From Leptodontidium sp. MPI-SDFR-AT-0119 (lineage: Eukaryota > Ascomycota > Leotiomycetes > Helotiales > Leptodontidiaceae), in contig JAHLEZ010000009.1 of assembly GCA_020726505.1 (NCBI GenBank), positions 1,612,001-1,676,000 of the forward strand: a stretch of DNA of 64,000 bases, in the 5' to 3' direction. Positions within the stretch are counted from its first letter, which is position 1, and each line of letters begins with the position of its first letter. This document shows, one piece after another, positions 1-9,080 of this stretch. The notes below the pieces were generated by a model. That model ran no database searches. It was not told the DNA's origin and saw only the letters and a list, made by a program, of their open reading frames with translations. The translations under genes and the position numbers were made by a program.

Positions 1-641
1 GTTCAGGAGAACACCAGATGTGCCCGTCAGACCAGAGGGATAGGGAGTGTAGTTCTTGAACCGAAGGGTGCGAGGCGTCGACAGAGTCGCGGATAGGGAG
101 TTCGCTCGGGTTGAAAATGCGAACGTCACAGCCGAGACGGTGAAGAATGCGGGAGGCTTCGAACGCCATTAGTTTGGAATAGGAGCTTGGATATATGTTA
201 AATCGACCTGCCATTTCAAGCTCTGGGGCAAGATTTATACCGTTTCCGCAAGCTTCCATAGAGTACCAGAACCTTTAACCTCGATTCGGTCTTTGCTAAA
301 TTCTCCTCCGCTATGGCAATTGCAGTCTCTAACTCCAATTGAGAGATCCAATCTGTAGCTTCGAGTTCTGCATCTAGCAAAAAGGGACGGTATTTGGCTC
401 TGATGTCGAGATTATCTTTGGCTTTTGAAATGGCCAGCTGAGGGCATTGTGCCAATGTTCGGAGCTCCCACGTTGGAGAGACATGAGAACCCATTCGAAC
501 TGCCGTTTTAATGAGATTTATTGGCTGTAAAAGGTTATGAGTACAAGGAAGAAGAGTTTTCATACGGAGTGTAAGTTCTGTGGGTAGTTTTAGCGAAGTG
601 ATAGGAATGTATAGTGGTCGCGTTGAAAATGACATTTTCAT
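1..641 (-). CDS. arsH: ArsH-type NADPH-dependent FMN reductase, 3' end cut off by window
   Basis: Two exons are seen: 641-241 and 185-1, joined across a 55-nt intron, with the gene running off the left edge. The first exon has an ArsH-like N-terminal part (YRPFLLD, then ATDWISQLELETA) and ends in the flavodoxin-like first strand LKVLVLYGSLRKR. The second continues as SYSKLMAFEASRILHRLGCD, so the GSxRxxSYS phosphate-binding loop of the FMN site spans the intron. ArsH proteins are NADPH-FMN oxidoreductases that protect against arsenicals, some by oxidising trivalent methylated or aromatic forms; this is family knowledge. The start is uncertain: the frame is open from 641, but internal ATGs at 561 and 495 are possible. 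It is followed by acr3 on the same strand, which supports the assignment. No lesion is visible in the part present. Confidence 0.9.
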
Positions 642-709
642 ACGTGAGATTGACCGAAGTTGAAGTAGGGAAATTTGGGCCGGACTCTACCAAGAAATTT
701 CCGCTTATC

Positions 710-736
710 AGTGACATTACGCACTTCATCCATTGG
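710..736. promoter_or_regulatory. Candidate cluster motif upstream of arsH
   Basis: AGTGACAT lies at 710-717, about 70 bp upstream of the arsH open frame, and an ATTGG sequence follows at 732-736. The same octamer, on one strand or the other, recurs upstream of the other arsenic-cluster genes. Here the ATTGG is in a different orientation and spacing from the four strict copies. The rest of 642-1084 holds nothing else I recognise. Confidence 0.45.
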
Positions 737-1084
737 TGAGGAGAAGGCAATTTCTATGCAGGATTCTGTTCAATCCTCAAGGTTAATATCTATACTGCTC
801 GGTTTCTGCGAAAGAGTTCGTAGTGAAAGGGAACAAATCATTCTTCAATTTCTTTTGAGAGTTGATTGCTCGAGCTCTCTACCGGATAGACGTGGTGAGC
901 AGAAAATTCTCCGCGTTTCTCTGGGACTGATGAGATATCACTGCTCGATATGTGCATTTATGATCTGCTAAGCCATGCAAGCCATTCTAATATGCAAATA
1001 AATTGAAGAAATTATATACAAGTTTTTTGTTGGGTCGGATGATATATCCTCAATTTCTTCCTCCTCAGTCCTTCCAAATTCTCC

Positions 1085-2386
1085 TCAGTCTTTCCACCCT
1101 CTCCTCCGTCCGATGGCTTTCACAACGTAGACCAGGCCGAGTAAAACAGGCACTTCAATGAGCGGGCCAACAGTAGCTGCCAAAGCTTGATCACTATTGG
1201 GGCCATATGTAGCGACTGCGACGGCGATTGCGAGCTCGAAATTATTGCTGGCTGCTGTAAAGCTTTGCGTGGCCGCCAGCTTGTAACCAAACCCAAACTC
1301 GTACGTCACTAGGAGTGTAAGGAAGAAGATGACCCCAAAGTAGACAATTAGTGGCGCTGCAACCCTGACAACGGACACTATTTGGTGCACAACTTGCCGG
1401 CCTTGAGACGCGAACAAAACGAGAATAGTAAAGAGAAGGCCGATGAGCGACCACGGAGCAGCGAACTTCAAAAATACTTTATCGTACCAAGTGGGACTGA
1501 TAAGCTTGCGTAGACCGAAACGGGTTACGATTGCTGCACCAAGGGGGATCCCGAGGAAGACGGCCACCGATTTGGCGACAGTTTCGTACGAGACCTCCGC
1601 GTCAGCACCACTAATAACTCGAAGGAATAAGATCGCGAGAGGGGCGAAGAGGACCATTTGCAACATTGAATTGATAGCGACGAGGATGGCGCAGTATTCG
1701 TTATCCCCGCCAGCGAGACCCGTCCAGATCAGGACCATGGCGATACACCTCGCAAGGCCAACAAGAATCAAGCCATCTCGCAGACCTGGCTTGTCAGGAA
1801 GGAACGCCCATGCGAGGCCAAGCTGCAATGCATTAGTATTGGCAAGGTGAACAGGCAATGTAGCACTGGAGATAAACATACCATGACCAAGGGCGCAACG
1901 ATCCAATTAACCACGATGCTGAATCCAATCTGCACCCAGATCTTGCGCTCACGGAAGACGTGATGGAGTGTCTCGTATCTGACCTTACACAAGATCGGAT
2001 ACATCATGACGAGCAATCCAATTGCTGGTCACGAAGAGAATGTCAGCAAAAGATTCTTGGGGGCAAACGAGCAGTTTAGTCTTACCTATTGGAACAGATA
2101 CTCCCACAAATTTCCCCTTCTGCAGAGCTGGGCCAGCGTTGGGGACAAAGTTCCCCAGAAGGATGCCGATGGCCATGGCTAAGAGTATCCATACCGCGAG
2201 GAATCGGTCCAGCAATCCTAGACTCTTGAACGCAGATACTTTGGATGACTGCGGGTCGTTTTCTGGATTGCCGTGTGCTTGTAGCTCGATATCGGGATCT
2301 AGTGGTGAAGGCGGGGTTAGGTCAGAAACTGATTGCTCCTTGCTAGCCAGCGCAGGAGAATGAGGTTTATGCGGAGTCGAAGGCAT
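1085..2386 (-). CDS. acr3: Arsenite efflux permease of the ACR3 family
   Basis: Three exons (2386-2086, 2024-1882, 1822-1085) join in phase to give 393 residues, the usual length for fungal Acr3. After a polar N-terminus of about 60 residues come roughly ten hydrophobic segments. Family hallmarks are visible: LMVMMYP-like VMMYPILCKV in the second segment, the conserved cysteine in GLARCIAMVLIW, and ASNNFELAIAVA with its conserved glutamate. Acr3 (Arr3p in yeast) is a plasma-membrane antiporter that expels arsenite, and sometimes antimonite, after arsenate has been reduced. The gene is divergent from the acr2 copy at 3008, with about 620 bp between starts and a shared set of candidate regulatory motifs. 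No frameshift or internal stop is seen. The function is firmly supported by family resemblance and by its arsH and acr2 neighbours. Confidence 0.96.
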
Positions 2387-2624
2387 TTTGCAAATACAAC
2401 AGGTAGGAAGATGTTCGAAAGTGTATGGGGGTGATATGATGTCTAAGGAACAGACTCGGACGCAAGTCTTGTTTTATATGTGCATTGGAGTAGAAGAGGT
2501 GAGAAAGGAAAAGAAAAGATTATGAGAAAGGAAAAGAAAAGATTATGTGAACCGTGATTCACTTAGAGAATTGAGCAGAAGGGACGAAGCCGTCGCCTGC
2601 CGCAAGCCCTGCACATGCTGCCAG

Positions 2625-2673
2625 CCAATCAGAACGAGGCAGTGACATCTTTGCCAGATTAAGCGAGTGACAT
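2625..2673. promoter_or_regulatory. Shared acr3/acr2 promoter motif: CCAAT box 11 nt from AGTGACAT, plus second AGTGACAT
   Basis: CCAAT is at 2625-2629 and AGTGACAT at 2641-2648, with 11 nt between. A second AGTGACAT is at 2666-2673. On the reverse strand this reads GATGTCACTGCC, nine bases, then GATTGGCT. It matches the block upstream of the second acr2 copy (16010-16033) in sequence and spacing, and it lies between two divergent genes, so it may serve both. Confidence 0.6.
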
Positions 2674-3007
2674 GCCGGCTTCAGCCTTTCCCCCGCCGCC
2701 TCCGTCTCCCCCATCGCAACGCCTTCAACAAGTCGTTTCGAATTATTCATTCGAAGCTGGGCACGAGGTTCGGGAGAGGAATCTCTTTGGCTCAAAAACA
2801 CATTTTGTATCATTCAGCAGCTAGCTAGCGTGCAGTTTTCTCCGAGGGTGGCAGATCAGGCATCACGCGTCCATATTGAGAACCTCCTCTGCGTTTGCTA
2901 CAACTTACTTCTGTATACCTCAATACATGACTCTAAAAGGTCTACTGTTCAACGCAAAACTATTATACCGCATTGCCAACTACTGTTCCAAATCTTCCTC
3001 CGCAATA

Positions 3008-3691
3008 ATGGCCACAAGCAATCCCAGCGTCAGCGAACCGGTAGCAGAGAAGCCATGGCATGCCGCCTACCCAGCGCCAAAGACCACTGCCGCAGTCATC
3101 ACTCGTGAGAGCCTCCTCTCATGGATGCTCGGAGGAAAGGTAGCTGGAAAAGATTTCGTTCTTGTGGACCTTCGGAGGACGGACTTCGAGGTACGTCCTA
3201 GTGTTCTCATCATTGGGCTATTTGCAATGGTGACTATTTAGCTGAAAACTTGAAGGTCCATGAGCTTTAATGAACTGGACTGAAATTCTAACATGACCAG
3301 GGTGGGACTATTCGTGGATCCATAAATCTACCTGCTCAATCTCTCTACTCAACAATCCCTTCACTGTACGCTCTCCTCTCAACCGCCGCCATTCGAAATG
3401 TGATCTGGTACTGTGGTATGTCATTCGCTTTACGCATCCGTAATCAACGTAAACTATCACCCCATCTCCTCTCCCGCTCTGTTGCCTCCTAGTATCCCTG
3501 ACTAAGATATTGCAGGCTCCTCACGCGGTCGCGGTAACCGCGCCGCAGGATGGTTTGCAGATTACATCAAGGAGCAGAACAATACTGAGATGGAAAGCCG
3601 TACACTCGAAGGGGGAATAAAGGGTTGGGCTACTGGGGGAGATGAATATGTAAGAATGATGGACGAATATGATGCTGCAGTGTGGAAGTAG
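3008..3691 (+). CDS. acr2: Arsenate reductase, Acr2/Arr2-type rhodanese-CDC25 phosphatase fold (copy 1)
   Basis: Exons 3008-3190, 3301-3415 and 3516-3691 join in phase to 157 residues. The protein is a single rhodanese/CDC25-like domain: FVLVDLRRTDFE before the first intron, GGTIRGSINLPAQS after it, and the active-site loop WYCGSSRGRG, which fits the C-x5-R signature of Acr2p and CDC25. In yeast Acr2p this cysteine attacks arsenate, and glutathione and glutaredoxin complete the reduction to arsenite, the substrate of Acr3. The ATG at 3008 was chosen because the second copy starts at the matching residue; an open frame extends upstream to 2876 but has no counterpart there. The gene is divergent from acr3 and convergent with the MCT transporter. 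The C-x5-R loop also allows protein phosphatase activity, but the setting favours arsenate. Confidence 0.92.
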
Positions 3692-4004
3692 AGTGGATGT
3701 ATTCTCCTGGTGGCGAGTGTATTGTTCTGCATGCCGAGGAAGGAGATCTGCCTCCTACAGGCATGGGAAGCTTTTCCTGCCCCGAAATTTGTACAGTAAA
3801 CGCATCGATATCTCAGACCCGTTGCCATGTCATAAGTGCTTGTGCCCATAGCCTGCAAAGTGTCCGGAACTGGCCAAACCACGTTCGCAATGCCCCACGC
3901 AGCCCATCTGCATTAAGGTGGAATGCGTGCCTTTCCTCCAAGTATAACATCCAAACAGCTGCTAAGGTAGATGACGTACCCTTGCATGCAAAATATATGA
4001 GAGC

Positions 4005-5530
4005 TCAATGTATTGTCAGGTTAGGTCTGGCTGTCAAGGCGACGCTAGTTTCGGCTCCCTGACTTGAAGCATATTCAACGACAGTTGATCTTCGGCGAAC
4101 TTGCCATAACTCCAGAATAATAATACTAGCTATGAAGTACGCCAGCCCGGCAAAGATCTGAGGGTAGAGGAACTCATTTCCTAATCCAGGGCGTCTTAGT
4201 TTGAGTGCGATTACTTCTGAGACTACAAAATTGGGGCAATAACGTAAGAATCCCCCTTCAAATATAGAACAGGGCCAAACTTACAGGTGGTTGGTAGCAC
4301 GATCACTAACCAGGCTAGTGAGAGCATAGATGGTAGTTCTCCAAGTCCCACGACTTCCGTACATATTGGCCCAATAGTCTCCATGTGAGGTTAGTCTAAG
4401 AAATGAGCGGCGAGTCGGCAGTTGACTTACAACCCAAAAGACACCGAGTATTGCACCATTGACAATCACAAAGAGAATGGTAACTCCGTACGAGGTAGCT
4501 GGGATCCAAATTGCAAAGACTGATAGTGCACATAGAAGAGTTATGAATCCCGCAGTCTGGATTCGACCAAAATAATCACTGATAATTCCAATGAACGGCC
4601 TTCCAAGTGCAGTACCCAGGTTTAGAAAGGATGTAACATTGGCAGATTGAGATTCACCCAGACCTATCGAGCTCGCAAAGTTTGACATAGAAAAGAGTAA
4701 AGTTATGTAGCCTAACATGCTCACAAAGGCCCAGGCAAGGACCAGCATGACATCGTGACGGCAAAGAAGAACCATGTCAAACGGATGTTGTTTTGACTGA
4801 ATGATATGATTGCAGCTCCGAATGGCAACTGTTGCTAGAATATTCATGAATCCACTGACGAGCCCAGTAATGCGAAGTGACCAGGCCAGAGAGGCGTTGC
4901 TAATAGCTGCCCGTACCAAAAGGGAGAACATGAGCCCTCCAATACCAGATCCCGCAGCACTGATGCCGTTTGCTAGGCTGCGGCGCCGACGGAACCATTG
5001 AGAGAGAACGGCGATGCTGGGAATATAGGTGAAACCTACCCCTAATCTAACGAGGACGCCTTGGGTAAGGTAAAGGTGCCAAATACGTGTTGCAAATGAA
5101 GCTGTAATAAAACCAGCTGTTTGCAAACCTACACCTATGAGCATGGGCAGGTGAATGCCGAAGGGGTTGCGGCGAACCAGGACCGTCACGGCTGGAGAGG
5201 CCAGCATTGCCACAGAAAAGTTCAGGCCTCCGATGAAGGCAAAGTCCGTCGGTGTGGCCGCTGGATAGATCCCGTTTTCGAGGTAGTATCCGAGAAAGAC
5301 CCCGTACGACTGCGCACCAACGATCAGCAATGCGGCGAGGAGAAAGGCGTTGTTGTGCTGGATATGGATAGAAATAATCTTACAGCAACGACACCCCACG
5401 TAAAGCAGTTGATGGCAAAGCATGCGGCAACGCAAACCCAGCCATATCCACCGTCAGGCGGCCCGGGGACCGCGGGAGATAGATCCTCAGCATCCTCAGC
5501 ATCCTGGAGAGAATCGCGTGTTGTGCTCAT
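4005..5530 (-). CDS. Monocarboxylate-porter (MCT) type MFS transporter
   Basis: Four exons (5530-5384, 5309-4431, 4378-4285, 4222-4005) join in phase to 445 residues. The first exon ends in DGGYGWVCVAACF, the MCT-family signature at the start of the first membrane helix; about eleven further hydrophobic segments follow, the last ending near LAYFIASIIILELW. The loop WFRRRRSLANGISAAGSGIG is typical of fungal MCH/MCT members. These proteins sit in plasma or internal membranes and carry monocarboxylates, riboflavin or unknown solutes; the substrate here cannot be read from sequence. It lies inside the arsenic cluster and is divergent from the bZIP gene across a 590-bp promoter with two ATGTCACC motifs, so co-regulation is likely. 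Transport of an arsenical or a thiol conjugate is only a guess. The reading frame appears intact. Confidence 0.85.
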
Positions 5531-5626
5531 TATCGTGTCTACATGAGAATAGACAACAGGCCGAGATAATAAACCCCAGCCTTTTCGGGAGAAGAGTGGG
5601 CAATGGATATAATAAGGAGGGGTGAT

Positions 5627-5698
5627 ATGTCACCGTTCCTTGATTCGAGGCCGGGCGCCGATCTGTCATTGCTGCGATGGGACTGTTGATATGTCACC
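5627..5698. promoter_or_regulatory. Pair of ATGTCACCGTTCC motifs between MCT transporter and bZIP gene
   Basis: ATGTCACC occurs at 5627-5634 and again at 5691-5698, each preceded by GAT and followed by GTTCC, so a 15-base unit (GATATGTCACCGTTCC) is repeated 64 bp apart. Both lie about 100-170 bp upstream of the MCT start and 420-490 bp upstream of the bZIP start. The core is the ATGTCAC shared with the other cluster promoters. No ATTGG lies at the 11-nt spacing. Confidence 0.5.
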
Positions 5699-6119
5699 GT
5701 TCCCAGAGCCGCAGCTTAGGTTGGGGGATAAGTTCAAGGCTTCAAAGATTCTAGAAAAGGAGTCTATCTGAGCAACTGTGCCAAAGCCCGAGATCATCAC
5801 CTTCTTTTCTCGCATTTTTGTTGATGCGGCTGTCTTGGGCCTGGCGGGAGGTGTCGCCCGCGATCAGATTTGTAAAAAAAAAAAGGGGGGGGACTAGCTT
5901 TTATAAAAACAATCCCAATTTCTTCAAAAACTGGACTTCAATCTAGTATTATATTAAAGGTTCAATGTACGAGGATGTAAATTTAGCACAATTATGCCTT
6001 TGAAATTGAACAAGGTTCGGTGGCGCTCGATGCGATCATTCTGCGGTCGCGCCGACCTCATCTGAGCAATCGATTTTCGCCACTCTTCCCACACCAATTC
6101 AAACCGCATTCGCGCAACC

Positions 6120-6662
6120 ATGCCGCCGAAAACCAAAGGAGAGGTCAGCAGTCCATCCCACTCCTCTCAATTCACAGTCTTCTAACTTGATCAGAGTGCG
6201 CAACAATCAGCGACGTTCGCGGGCGCGTAGACGCGAGTATGTCGCTAAGCTGGAGCGGAAGATCCACGAATGCAATGCACATGGACTTCAGCCGTGCACA
6301 CCCAATGTCGTTCCCCAGGACACCATCCTCCGGCTTGAGGAGGAGAATCGAAAGCTCCGGGAGTTGTTAGTCCTTGCAGGCGTGGAGCAAGCTTTGGTGG
6401 ACACTCATCTCGCGGCAGAGGGTGGAGTTCCCGAGGCTGCAGATGGCGACAATCGTCTGCAAAGCTCCCCAGAAACAGCACAAGAAAACCTGGTAAGTCT
6501 GGAGAACAGTAATCTATCAATGTGGCCTTCGTGCTAATGTCTCGAAAGTCGGCAGCCATGAAGCCAGCCGCCGACGAAGCAAGCATGCCCGATGGCTCAG
6601 ATGAAATGCTCCCAGAATCGTTTCTACAACTCCCCGCGGACGAGTTCGACATGCTATTCTAG
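6120..6662 (+). CDS. Small bZIP transcription factor, possible cluster regulator (first exon phase unresolved)
   Basis: The second exon (about 6195-6492) encodes a clear bZIP: basic region NNQRRSRARRREYVAKLE, then a leucine-zipper part with RLEEENRKLRELLVLAG. A third exon (6549-6662) joins in phase and ends in PESFLQLPADEFDMLF, an acidic-hydrophobic tail seen in small fungal bZIPs. The likely first exon is ATGCCGCCGAAAACC at 6120-6143, as in related proteins. However, its natural GT-AG junction to the bZIP exon is out of phase by one base and would give an early stop. The start is therefore wrong, the intron is unusual, or the gene carries a one-base lesion. The basic region suggests binding of TGAC-type half sites, and GTGACAT motifs occur in its own and neighbouring promoters. 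A role as arsenic-responsive regulator, like yeast Yap8, is inference. Confidence 0.75.
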
Positions 6663-7196
6663 CCTCTTCAATCGACGTCCTCTTTCGACCCCTCTTCTAT
6701 ACTTCAAAGCTTCTCCGCGCCTTCTCTGCCCTTTCCATACGATTCGCCCTTGTCCGCACCAGGTGTTAATCCTCTTTGCCCTACTGAATCCCTTCTCCCG
6801 ACCTCCAGTCAGCCCGATAGCGGGACAACATTGTGTTCTGTGGCATATAAGCTGGTGCGTGAACGTAATAAGAGAGGGGTCGACTGATCGAGATTGGCAT
6901 TCGCCTCTGGAATGGTTTTGTAAAAGGGGAGGGAGATGGTGGTTGCAAAGTCGAAAACGAATTGCTATATAGTGTCCTGGAATACATAAAAGGTTAACGT
7001 TCTTGCCAGCGCTAGTACGATCATCTCTATGCGAATTTATCTGTTGTACGGAGTTCCCCACTGAAAATGTTCGCTTCGAGTGGCTCTCATGGGTGACATA
7101 CCACGGACGCCATGGCTTGCGTTTGCAATAAGCTCCTATTTTTTCTAGGCATTAGTTATTTGAGCAAGGCCCTCGAGTTGGAGCAGCGTACAGATG
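6663..7196. other. Intergenic stretch, nothing recognised
   Basis: This is the 3' flank of the bZIP gene and the distal promoter of the monooxygenase. Reading frames here are short and lack recognisable motifs. Confidence 0.5.
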
Positions 7197-7294
7197 ATGT
7201 CACTACCAAGAAAGAGAATGTCACCAAGAGAGAGGATGTCACCAGGGAAGAGATGTCACCAAAACAAGAATGTCACCAGGGAAGAGAATGTCAC
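7197..7294 (+). promoter_or_regulatory. Six-copy ATGTCAC array in monooxygenase promoter
   Basis: ATGTCAC begins at 7197, 7218, 7236, 7253, 7270 and 7288, all on the same strand, with spacings of 21, 18, 17, 17 and 18 nt. The spacers are purine-rich (AAGAGA, AGGGAAGAG), so the array is a diverged tandem repeat of about 17-18 nt. It ends 83 bp before the ATG at 7377. The heptamer is the core found in the other cluster promoters, which makes this the densest candidate binding array in the window. Confidence 0.6.
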
Positions 7295-8893
7295 TACTCG
7301 ATATATTTCAAGGTCATCAAAGTGGAAGAGATGACGCCAACATACCACACTCATTCAACTTGAAGGTCTTCAACCATGAATTCCCCTAGAGTTCCCTCGG
7401 ATGTAATTATCATTGGAGCTGGCATGTCTGGTAAGTTAAGCATCGAGACCTAGCCCTCTTCGATAAATATCCATAAATTGACATGTTACAAAGGCATATG
7501 TGCGGGCATCCAGCTACAATCAAAATTCAAAAACGCAACCTTCGAGATCTTTGACAAAGGAAATGATATTGGAGGCACCTGGTCGAAGAACACATACCCC
7601 AACCTCAGCTGCGATATCTCTTCCCAGGTAAGAAGCTTTCTCACAGCAAGTTTCTTTGTCACGCAGAATTTGCTAACGGTCAACGCGCATCCAAGTTATA
7701 CTCCTATTCCTTCGCCCCCAACCCCGAATGGTTAACAACATACGCAAGCAAACCCGAGATTCTGGCTACATCAAACGCGTAGCTCAACATCTTCAGTCCC
7801 ACATTCACTTGAACCAAGAATGCGTTTCCGCCCAGTGGCTAGAGGACACGGATCTCTAGAGGGTAGAATTTTCGGATCGTGCCACGAACGAAACGTTTGT
7901 GTGGTACTCTCGTGTTCTGTTGACTGCTGTTGGATTCCTGGACATCCCAAACGGCGCTGAAAGCATTGAAAATATCCGAGAATTTCGAGGGAGAATATTC
8001 CACAGCTCTGATTGGGACCATGAGGTTGACTTTGAAGGAAAGGATGTTGTGGTCGTTGGTAACGGTGCTTCCGCAAACCAGTTCGTCCCGTGGCTACTCG
8101 AGAACACCGTTCTGAGGAACCTGGTCCAAGTTGTACGAAGCGCACAATGGATGGCCCCTAAGGAAAATCAACGAATTGGGGAGGTACAGAAATGGTAAGC
8201 TTCTTTACTTAATGCCACTCTTCTTGCTCACGAGTGCTCTTATCTAACCTACCTTTGCAGGGTTTTGAGAAACATCCCCTTCACAAATCGACTATATCGC
8301 TGGTGGCTAGCCTTGAAACTTGATCTCGCCTTCGTCGCTTTCAAAAATAGTTTCCTAGGCCGCCACATCAGATCGATGTTGGAGGCGACACTTGTTGCCT
8401 ACATTGAGCGGAATGCCCCCAGTCGATACCGTTCTATCCTTGTCCCTTCTTATGCATTCGGCGCCAAGCGTGCCCTATTAGACCATGGATATCTTGCTTC
8501 TCTATACGATCCTAAAGCGAAGCTAGTCAGATCCCAGAGTCTAATAGTGGTCGGCGCAAACCAAATTGCAGACGAAAACGGCGTTGTGTACCATGCGGAC
8601 ATTATCATCCTAGCCAATGGATTCAAGACAGCGCAGCTTCTGACCCCTATGACAATCACGGGGATGAACGGACTCAATCTCCGGGATCTATGGGAGCGTG
8701 GACCTGATGGCGCGAGGGTATATATGGGGTACGTACCTTGAACTACTCTACATCCATCCTTACACAAAGTCAACGAACGGCGGAACACTGACGGGGCGAA
8801 AGAGTAATGGTGTCCGGGTTTCCGAATCACTTTCTGCTTACAGGTCCGAATACGCTTCCGTCGGGGCATTCAACACTCCTTGGTATCGAGAAC

Positions 8894-8898
8894 TCTGT
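8894..8898. repeat. Target-site duplication TCTGT, left of copia element
   Basis: TCTGT directly precedes the left LTR and matches 14163-14167 after the right LTR. A 5-bp duplication is the rule for Ty1/copia integrases. Confidence 0.9.
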
Positions 8899-9069
8899 TG
8901 TCAGTTGGCGGGATTGTGAGCAGTAAACAGTATTCTACTGATTAATTAAGACTACAGCTGTAGATGCTTTATATAAGCCATCTAAACGATAGGCAGCCAT
9001 AGGCTCCAATACTATAAGCTAGGTAGAAATGATACTCATGACTCATCATGTGACTCATACCAATTAACA
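8899..9069 (-). repeat. Left LTR of copia element (3' LTR in element orientation)
   Basis: This 171-bp direct repeat starts TGTCAGTTGGCGGG and ends CAATTAACA. It differs from the other LTR by A for G within the CATCTAAACG stretch and by T for C near the end. The following C-rich tract at 9070-9080 reads as a G-rich polypurine tract on the coding strand. Confidence 0.92.
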
Positions 9070-9080
9070 CACCCCCCCAG
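9070..9080 (-). other. Polypurine tract of copia element
   Basis: On the minus strand the bases next to the 3' LTR read CCTGGGGGGGTG, a G-rich purine tract in the expected place for plus-strand priming. Confidence 0.6.

Noticed and set aside
2876..3007. N-terminal extension of acr2 copy 1
   Set aside because: The extra 44 residues are not seen in copy 2, which starts at the matching ATG. Treated as 5' leader.
7197..7294. CRISPR-like short repeat array
   Set aside because: The repeats are 7-bp cores in 17-21-nt units in a fungal promoter, without spacers or cas genes. A regulatory array is the better reading.
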